Source: Lactobacillus sp. (GTDB lineage: Bacteria; Bacillota; Bacilli; Lactobacillales; Lactobacillaceae). Taken from it: a stretch of 27,755 bases of DNA. The notes under the pieces were generated by a model, which ran no database searches, was not told the origin of the DNA, and saw only the letters and a program-made list of their open reading frames with translations. Below, piece after piece: positions 22,443 through 27,755 of this stretch (positions within the stretch are counted from its first letter, which is position 1; each line of letters starts with the position of its first letter). The stretch lies in contig NZ_JAAVAU010000034.1 of NCBI RefSeq assembly GCF_014803895.1, forward strand, positions 1-27,755. The letters are read 5' to 3'. The translations under genes and the position numbers were made by a program.

Positions 22443-23090
22443 CTAATCGCTAAATTTTACGAATTTATTAATATCCATTCTACCAAGCTTAAATTGGTTA
22501 ACACGATCATCATCTGGATAGCCTAAAGCAATTCCCATAAAAATCTTTTCATTTTTAGGAATATCAATATGTTTTCTAATTGTATCAGGAAAACGAACAA
22601 TTTCATAAGCCGGAACTGTACCAATTCCCTTATCAGTTGCTGCTAAAATCAAGTTTTGAGCAAACGAACCAATGTCATAGTACTTGTAAGGAGTTGCTTT
22701 TTCATCACTGGTGAAGTAAATCAAAGCTTGAGCATTATATAAGTATCTTTGTTTCTCAGCAAAAAAGCTAAAGTCTCCCTTAGTAAAGTCAGCTAATTCT
22801 TTAGTAAAATTAGCAACATTTTCATCTTCTTGTTTAGTCCAGTCATCTTCAACAGTTGGCTTAACATCAGTCCAGGAAATAGTTCCCTTATCAGCTAACT
22901 CCAAATGGTCCTTCTTAATTCCTTCAAGGGTCTTACCTGTTGCAACATAAACCTTCCAAGGTTGAGAATTTTCCCAAGATGGGGCATGACTAGCAGTCTT
23001 CAAAATATCTTCTAAATCTTCTTTAGAAATTTGTTTATCTGAAAATTCACGTGTAGAATGACGCTTTTCAATTAAATCTTTAAATTCCAT
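22443..23090 (-). CDS. Nitroreductase-family FMN oxidoreductase
   Basis: Cytoplasmic, probably homodimeric flavoenzyme that uses NAD(P)H to reduce nitro compounds, quinones or similar acceptors. The 215 residues begin with the family FMN motif RHSTREFSDKQI, followed by ASHAPSWENSQPWKVYVATG (FMN isoalloxazine contacts), DIGSFAQNLILAATDKGIGTVPAYE and a C-terminal GIALGYPDDD. It is full length. The promoter is good: TTGCTT, 18 bp, TATAAT. Its natural substrate cannot be deduced. Confidence 0.9.
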   Translation of the reverse strand: MEFKDLIEKRHSTREFSDKQISKEDLEDILKTASHAPSWENSQPWKVYVATGKTLEGIKKDHLELADKGTISWTDVKPTVEDDWTKQEDENVANFTKELADFTKGDFSFFAEKQRYLYNAQALIYFTSDEKATPYKYYDIGSFAQNLILAATDKGIGTVPAYEIVRFPDTIRKHIDIPKNEKIFMGIALGYPDDDRVNQFKLGRMDINKFVKFSD

Positions 23091-23126
23091 AATCTACCTT
23101 CTTTGTTATTACTTAAACTCAAGCTT

Positions 23127-23156
23127 ATTATAGTTGTTTCCAGATATTGAAAGCAA
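23127..23156 (-). promoter_or_regulatory. Promoter of the nitroreductase gene
   Basis: On the minus strand, -35 TTGCTT (23151-23156) and a perfect -10 TATAAT (23127-23132), 18 bp apart, ending 36 bp before the ATG. No terminator is visible after brnQ, so readthrough from brnQ may add to expression. Confidence 0.6.
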
Positions 23157-23165
23157 ATTTTGAAA

Positions 23166-24530
23166 TCATATTTTTCCAGCTTTTCTTCGCCAAATATGCA
23201 GAATAACACTAATTCCTAAACCAATTAATGCTGGAACAATCCACGACAGACCTAAATCCGACATTGGCAAAAAACTACTTCTAATTTTATTCATCCATAC
23301 TACAAAACTTGTCTGATTAAGCGGTGCTGGCAAACTATTCACCAAATCAAAAAAACTTGGTATTAAAGTTAACCCAACTGTTATGCGATAAACTACAGGA
23401 TCTTTTTTAATATATGGTGAGAGTAGTGACAATACAATTAAAACAATTACTAAGGGGTATAAGAACATTAGCATTGGTAGAGACCACTTAATAATTTGAT
23501 CAAGTCCGCATGATCCTACTAAACAAGAGGCTACGCAGGCAATGGTAAGCCATACTCGATAAGAAAAAATTGGAAAATGTTGATGAAAATCTTCCGCAAA
23601 TGCTGCTACTAAACCTACTGCAGTTGTTAAACAAGTCAAGACAATTAAGAATGCTAAGAATGCTTGACCAAACGTTCCAGCATAATAAGTTACAATTTGA
23701 GAAAATGCAGTTCCGCCATCAGCAGATAACTTAAATTGGCCTAGTGACATTGCTCCCATCACAATTAAAAGCAAATATATCACCCCAATTGCTAGAATTC
23801 CAATCATCCCTGATTTGGCAGTAACCTTAGCAATTTCACTTTCTTTTTTTATTCCCATTGAACGAATAGCAGATACAACTGCTACACCAAAAGCTAATCC
23901 AGCTAAGGCATCCATCGTATTATATCCTTGAAGAAATCCTTTTACGAATGCTCCAGAAGTATATTCACTAGAAATTGGCATAGCAGAAGGATTTCCCATT
24001 GGCTTAGCAAAAGCAACTACAAATACTAAAAATAAGGCTACTAAAAAAATTGGATTTAAGATTTTCCCCAGACTAGATAAAATATCACTCTGATTAAAGG
24101 CAATTGCATAAACTACCCCAAAGAAAATAACTGTAAAAATTATCAGCCCAATTCCTTGATACTGTTTAGGAAGTAATGGGGCAACACCAACTGTATAAGA
24201 TACGGTTGCAGTTCTTGGTGTAGCAAAGAAAGGTCCTATTGTTAGATGAATTAAGGTCATAAAAATAATAGCAAATTTTCCCCCAATTGGGCGGGCCAAA
24301 TCATACATTCCATCACTACGTGTAATTGCAATCGCTAGTAATGAAAATAGAGGGAGAGCAACTCCCGTTACTAAGAATCCAAGTGCTGCAGGGAGCCAAG
24401 CTTTTCCCGCTAACTGTCCTAAATGAAGTGGAAAAATTAAGTTACCGGCTCCAAAGAAAAGTGCAAAAATCATGGAAGCAACGACTAAATATTGTTTCGT
24501 ACTTAGTTTTTTATTGGACGTTTCTTTCAT
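23166..24530 (-). CDS. brnQ: Branched-chain amino acid:cation symporter BrnQ
   Basis: Polytopic carrier (LIVCS family) that imports leucine, isoleucine and valine with Na+ or H+. The 454 residues contain about 12 hydrophobic segments and the family start SMIFALFFGAGNLIFPLHLGQLAG. Further marks are FFATPRTATVSYTVGVAP, GYNTMDALAGLAFGVAVVSAI and the C-terminal LGLSWIVPALIGLGISVILHIW. The start ATG has a GAGGAG site. It sits downstream of the flavoprotein gene but behind that gene's strong terminator. Lactobacilli of this group are usually auxotrophic for these amino acids, so the role is nutritional. Confidence 0.93.
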   Translation of the reverse strand: MKETSNKKLSTKQYLVVASMIFALFFGAGNLIFPLHLGQLAGKAWLPAALGFLVTGVALPLFSLLAIAITRSDGMYDLARPIGGKFAIIFMTLIHLTIGPFFATPRTATVSYTVGVAPLLPKQYQGIGLIIFTVIFFGVVYAIAFNQSDILSSLGKILNPIFLVALFLVFVVAFAKPMGNPSAMPISSEYTSGAFVKGFLQGYNTMDALAGLAFGVAVVSAIRSMGIKKESEIAKVTAKSGMIGILAIGVIYLLLIVMGAMSLGQFKLSADGGTAFSQIVTYYAGTFGQAFLAFLIVLTCLTTAVGLVAAFAEDFHQHFPIFSYRVWLTIACVASCLVGSCGLDQIIKWSLPMLMFLYPLVIVLIVLSLLSPYIKKDPVVYRITVGLTLIPSFFDLVNSLPAPLNQTSFVVWMNKIRSSFLPMSDLGLSWIVPALIGLGISVILHIWRRKAGKI

Positions 24531-24581
24531 ATTCTTCTCCTCATTAAATAATCATTTTATTTTAAATATTCTACCAAAAAA

Positions 24582-24609
24582 GCATTACTAGCAACAGGGC
24601 TAGTAATGC
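24582..24609 (-). terminator. Terminator of the flavoprotein reductase gene
   Basis: Perfect 11-bp stem GCATTACTAGC (24582-24592) / GCTAGTAATGC (24599-24609), 6-nt loop, followed on the minus strand by TTTTTT. Confidence 0.93.
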
Positions 24610-24631
24610 AATTATTAAGGATTATTTAATT

Positions 24632-26479
24632 TCACAAAATTTCTTTAGCAGCAGTATCAGCCGCAATTCTCCCAAAAGTAAAGATATCAGCCAATGAGTT
24701 ACCACCTAACCGGTTACCTGCATGGATACCACCTGCTACTTCACCTGCAGCATACAAACCTGGAATCACCTTACCATCAGTGTTAATAACATGAGTAGCA
24801 GTATCAATCTTTACACCACCCATTGTGTGGTGGATAGCTGGCTTTCTAGGAGTAGCATAGAATGGAGCAACTTCACACTTCAAGTTAAAAGCAGACTTAT
24901 GAAAATCTGGGTCATTATCCGCATCAACGTACGAATTATATTTTTTAATAGTTTCTTCCAAAACTTCAGGTTTCATACCAATTTGCTTAGCCAAATCGGC
25001 CAAAGTATCAGCCCTAAATAAAGTGCCAGCTTCAACTTGAGCATCAATCTTTTCTTGGCTAGTATTATAAGCTGTTTCCTTAATCTTTTCATCAGCAATT
25101 AAATAGAATAAACTGCCGTTATCAATTGCAGCCTTGGTTAAAGTATCCCGTTCCGCGAATTCATTTACAAAACGTTTACCTTCTTGGTTGACCATAATAA
25201 AGTTTTCTGGTGGAGTTTGTAAACCAGTAAATAACTCACCAGTCTTAGGATCAGACACTGGCATCATTTGAATAAAGCCCATACCAACAAAGTCAGCACC
25301 AGCTTCTTCACCCAAGTCAATGCCATCACCAGTAATTGCTGGAGAGTTAGTAGTCGCAATATCATCATCAATATGTTTCCAGTAAGTATTGTATTTTTGA
25401 ACTTTCTTAGTATCTGCACCAAAACCACCCGAGGTTAAGATGACATCTTTAGCATGAACAGTAATTTTAGAACCGTCAGCCTTTTCAGCCACAACACCAA
25501 CTACACGATTATCTTCAATTAATAAATGTTTAGCTCGTGTTTCAGTCAAAATATTACCACCATGAGCCTTAACCCAATCACCAAGAATATGGATAAAGGC
25601 ATAACCCATTGGTTCAACGGGCTTGTGACCTCGACGCCACAAGGCACCAACCGGCATCGTAACTTGGGTTTGATCAAAATCTACACCCAAGTCAGCTAAC
25701 CATTTTACAGAGGCCAAAGTATTAGTAACTAACTCATGAACTAAAGCATAATTACCGTGGATTTCGTTACCATTCAAGTCAACGCGTTTCCCACCTAAAT
25801 AAGTTTGAATTTCATGAAGAAGAGTTGAATCAAATAAATAATCTGCACCAGAATCAATATAATCTTTAATTTGTTTTTTTAATTCTTTAAAGTCATCATG
25901 ATATTCGGCATCAATCTTTTCAATTGGAATTGCTGCTAGCTTTTTTAAAGTTTCCTTTTCGCCAGATAAAGCCTTAAATTGTTTTTGCCAATCGGGTTCC
26001 GCTGCATTCATTGGGCCACCAGCACGAGTAGTATTACCACCAATTTGTGGGAATTTTTCTAAAACTATTACCTGACGATGGTGTTGAATTGAACGCGCTG
26101 CTGCTGCAAGCCCTGCACCACCGGCCCCAATAACGACTACATCTGTAGTATATTCTTTATCTTTAGCACTAACTTTAACAGGCTTAGCACGCTTTTTCCA
26201 TTCTTCAGCATCTCCGCCAGCACTTGTGATTGCTTGAGCTACCCCATCGATCACCCCATGACTAGAAATCGTAGCTCCAGAAACTGTATCTACATTTAGT
26301 GTTTGATTATCTACAATTTCTTTGGGTAATCTATGAAACACTTCATCTGCTACACCTTTAGTTTCACCTTTAGAATCAACTTTAATATCTTCAATTTTAT
26401 CTTCTGATAAGGTCACTTCCATAGGCATATAGCTCGAACCGTGACCTTGTGCTTTGACATCATATTTTCCAGGTTTCAT
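24632..26479 (-). CDS. Fumarate-reductase-like flavoprotein with FMN-binding domain
   Basis: Reductase of alpha,beta-unsaturated acids, 615 residues, without a signal peptide or haem motifs and so cytoplasmic. An FMN_bind domain (about 1-90) holds DTVSGATIS with Thr70 as the likely ApbE-type covalent FMN site. An FAD domain follows from Asp113 ([15 protein letters not shown], Gly118/120/123) and ends with [23 protein letters not shown]. By hand alignment to flavocytochrome c3, the proton-donor Arg (Arg444, FAERDT), His551 (HHTMGG) and Arg590 (GNRLGG) are kept. The carboxylate-binding His and Glu of fumarate reductases appear as Met406 (IQMMP) and Gly419. It is therefore an active-looking reductase whose substrate may not be fumarate. 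AAAGGAAG precedes the ATG; an upstream Rex-like site suggests NADH/NAD+ control. Confidence 0.88.
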   Translation of the reverse strand: MKPGKYDVKAQGHGSSYMPMEVTLSEDKIEDIKVDSKGETKGVADEVFHRLPKEIVDNQTLNVDTVSGATISSHGVIDGVAQAITSAGGDAEEWKKRAKPVKVSAKDKEYTTDVVVIGAGGAGLAAAARSIQHHRQVIVLEKFPQIGGNTTRAGGPMNAAEPDWQKQFKALSGEKETLKKLAAIPIEKIDAEYHDDFKELKKQIKDYIDSGADYLFDSTLLHEIQTYLGGKRVDLNGNEIHGNYALVHELVTNTLASVKWLADLGVDFDQTQVTMPVGALWRRGHKPVEPMGYAFIHILGDWVKAHGGNILTETRAKHLLIEDNRVVGVVAEKADGSKITVHAKDVILTSGGFGADTKKVQKYNTYWKHIDDDIATTNSPAITGDGIDLGEEAGADFVGMGFIQMMPVSDPKTGELFTGLQTPPENFIMVNQEGKRFVNEFAERDTLTKAAIDNGSLFYLIADEKIKETAYNTSQEKIDAQVEAGTLFRADTLADLAKQIGMKPEVLEETIKKYNSYVDADNDPDFHKSAFNLKCEVAPFYATPRKPAIHHTMGGVKIDTATHVINTDGKVIPGLYAAGEVAGGIHAGNRLGGNSLADIFTFGRIAADTAAKEIL

Positions 26480-26548
26480 AGATATTGCTTCCTTTCAATA
26501 TGCAAAAATCCATATGTAAATAATATCTACGATAATCATAACACAACT

Positions 26549-26566
26549 TTGTGAAAAAAATAACAA
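26549..26566. promoter_or_regulatory. Rex-like operator upstream of the flavoprotein gene
   Basis: TTGTGAAAAAAATAACAA agrees with a Rex palindrome TTGTGAAATATTTCACAA at 14 of 18 positions; the left half is perfect, the right half imperfect. It overlaps a possible minus-strand -35 (TTGTTA, 26561-26566). Regulation by Rex is inferred. Confidence 0.35.
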
Positions 26567-26580
26567 AATTAAAATTCATA

Positions 26581-26605
26581 AAAAAAGACGGTCCCTTAGA
26601 CCGTC
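26581..26605 (-). terminator. Terminator of the amino acid permease gene
   Basis: GACGGTC (26587-26593) / GACCGTC (26599-26605) with a 5-nt loop; on the minus strand it is followed by TTTTTT. It begins 6 bp after the permease stop. Confidence 0.92.
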
Positions 26606-26611
26606 AAACAA

Positions 26612-27755
26612 TTATTTTTCTTTGGCATTACCAAAATTATAATGATAATGATAAATAATCAATGGTAATACTGTAACCACAATACAAATTCCAATCATAA
26701 TAGCCACATAAGGTACACGTAAATTATCTGGCGTACCAGTAGCTGGAATAAAGCTAACAAAGAAAGCAATTACAGTAATAAATAAAGCAATAAAAGCTAC
26801 AACTATACTCCACGTATTATTTTTAGTCATGTAATAACTACGCTCTAAGTTAGTATGTTTAAGCTTCAAAGCAATAAACGCAATTAACATAATGATATAA
26901 ACGATTAAGTATTGAGCTGTAGTTGAAGCAAGAGAAACATTGAAAGCAAAATCAGAATTATTACCACTAGTGAAATTCAAAATCACAGAAGAGGCTGTTA
27001 CAACTAAAGATTGCACTACAATTAAACGCATTGGAACATCACGTTTAGTAGAATGAGCAAAATACTTAGGCATGTAGCCTTCCTTGGCGGCTTCAAACAT
27101 CCCTTGACTAGGACCCGAAAGCCAGTTACCAAGTTCACCAATTATTCCGCAAGCCAACATAACACCAATAATTTTTTCTAAAAGTTCACCCGGTAACCCA
27201 ATTGAATCAAGTAAATGTCCAAAAGCAAACACAAAACCACTACTATTAGAAATTTCTCCCTTAGGAACAGTCATTCCAATTGCCATACTACCAAGTAAGT
27301 CAAAAGACATTGCTGTAATAGCTAAAGCCCACATCACGTTCGAATACTTTTTGGGATGCTCTAGATACTTAACATGTGGTGCAGAAGCTTCCCCACCACA
27401 GAAGGCTAAGATAAACGGTACAAAAGCAACCAAAGTAGTCCCATTTAATTGATGTGGAAAAATTGTTGACCAGTTTAAAGTATAATGCAACGGTCTTCCT
27501 TGAGCTAAATAGACAAAAAAGGCAATAATAAGCAAAATAACCGGCAAAGCAATCCCAATTGCAAAGAGCCATTCTGCAATCTTACCAATCTTTTTCACAC
27601 CAACTAATTCACAGAGAGTAATTCCCCACAAAATAATCATCATCATGATGAATCTAATCCAAGGATTACTGTTTAATTGTGGCATATTAAACGTTAAAGA
27701 TAATGAACCAATAATAACCAGCATCATAGTGTTCATACCAATTGTGATATGAATC
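26612..27755 (-). CDS. APC-family amino acid permease (5' end outside window)
   Basis: Integral membrane carrier; about 380 residues are visible and the frame is still open at the window edge, so the N-terminus is missing. An internal Met codon at 27736 is not the true start: the frame continues upstream as ...IHITIG. Nine or ten hydrophobic segments are seen. FILAFCGGEASAPHVKYLEHPKKY corresponds to the APC family's central motif and looks most like the glutamate:GABA antiporter (GadC/YjeM-like) branch; GNWLSGPSQGMFEAAKEGYMPKYF is also typical of that branch. Substrate not determinable. A strong terminator follows, isolating it from the flavoprotein gene. Confidence 0.87.
   Translation of the reverse strand, partial: IHITIGMNTMMLVIIGSLSLTFNMPQLNSNPWIRFIMMMIILWGITLCELVGVKKIGKIAEWLFAIGIALPVILLIIAFFVYLAQGRPLHYTLNWSTIFPHQLNGTTLVAFVPFILAFCGGEASAPHVKYLEHPKKYSNVMWALAITAMSFDLLGSMAIGMTVPKGEISNSSGFVFAFGHLLDSIGLPGELLEKIIGVMLACGIIGELGNWLSGPSQGMFEAAKEGYMPKYFAHSTKRDVPMRLIVVQSLVVTASSVILNFTSGNNSDFAFNVSLASTTAQYLIVYIIMLIAFIALKLKHTNLERSYYMTKNNTWSIVVAFIALFITVIAFFVSFIPATGTPDNLRVPYVAIMIGICIVVTVLPLIIYHYHYNFGNAKEK

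Noticed and set aside
1..27755. CRISPR arrays, insertion sequences or prophage genes
   Set aside because: No spaced identical repeats, transposase motifs or phage proteins were seen on either strand.

Overview
This window looks like a chromosomal segment of a low-GC Gram-positive bacterium of the genus Lactobacillus, most likely the L. gasseri/johnsonii group. The basis is strongly AT-rich DNA, purine-rich GGAGG-type ribosome sites, the walR-walK-yycH-yycI-walJ-htrA-rlmH gene order, a water-forming-type NADH oxidase, a PepI-type proline iminopeptidase and a tRNA gene without an encoded CCA. The species call rests on protein resemblance from memory and not on a search.

Positions 1-2227 (+) hold the end of an ECF vitamin/metal uptake operon: a partial membrane protein that is probably the S component, a fused two-domain ATPase and the T component. 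It converges without spacing on rlmH (2228-2707, -). A 451-bp gene-free gap follows (2708-3158). It is rich in inverted repeats and carries two consensus DnaA boxes. Then comes the essential cell-wall regulon, all on the minus strand (3159-10079): htrA after its own gap, and walJ, yycI, yycH, walK and walR as an overlapping operon. Between walR and the next block lie a tRNA-Lys gene and its terminator. On the plus strand follow a LytR-CpsA-Psr wall ligase and NADH oxidase, and then a tight four-gene operon, acyltransferase - GT8 - GT8 - acyltransferase (13014-16432), whose content suggests an acylated glycolipid or glycopolymer.

The region 16465-20931 (-) is a second two-component system (OmpR-type regulator plus kinase) bracketed by three secreted or lipid-anchored PepSY-domain proteins. 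Two of these have nearly identical promoter regions with a perfect 20-bp palindrome at the same distance from the -10 box. The layout resembles Bacillus subtilis ykoGHI. This is the best candidate for a little-described envelope-sensing system here. A small divergent membrane protein follows at 21045-21380.

The right end (21431-27755, -) is metabolic: proline iminopeptidase, nitroreductase, branched-chain amino acid carrier BrnQ, a fumarate-reductase-like flavoprotein with an N-terminal FMN-binding domain, and an APC-family amino acid permease cut by the window edge. Most have their own intrinsic terminator, so they are probably independent transcription units. The flavoprotein lacks two residues that bind fumarate in characterised enzymes and may reduce another unsaturated acid. 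I saw no insertion sequence, prophage gene or CRISPR array.
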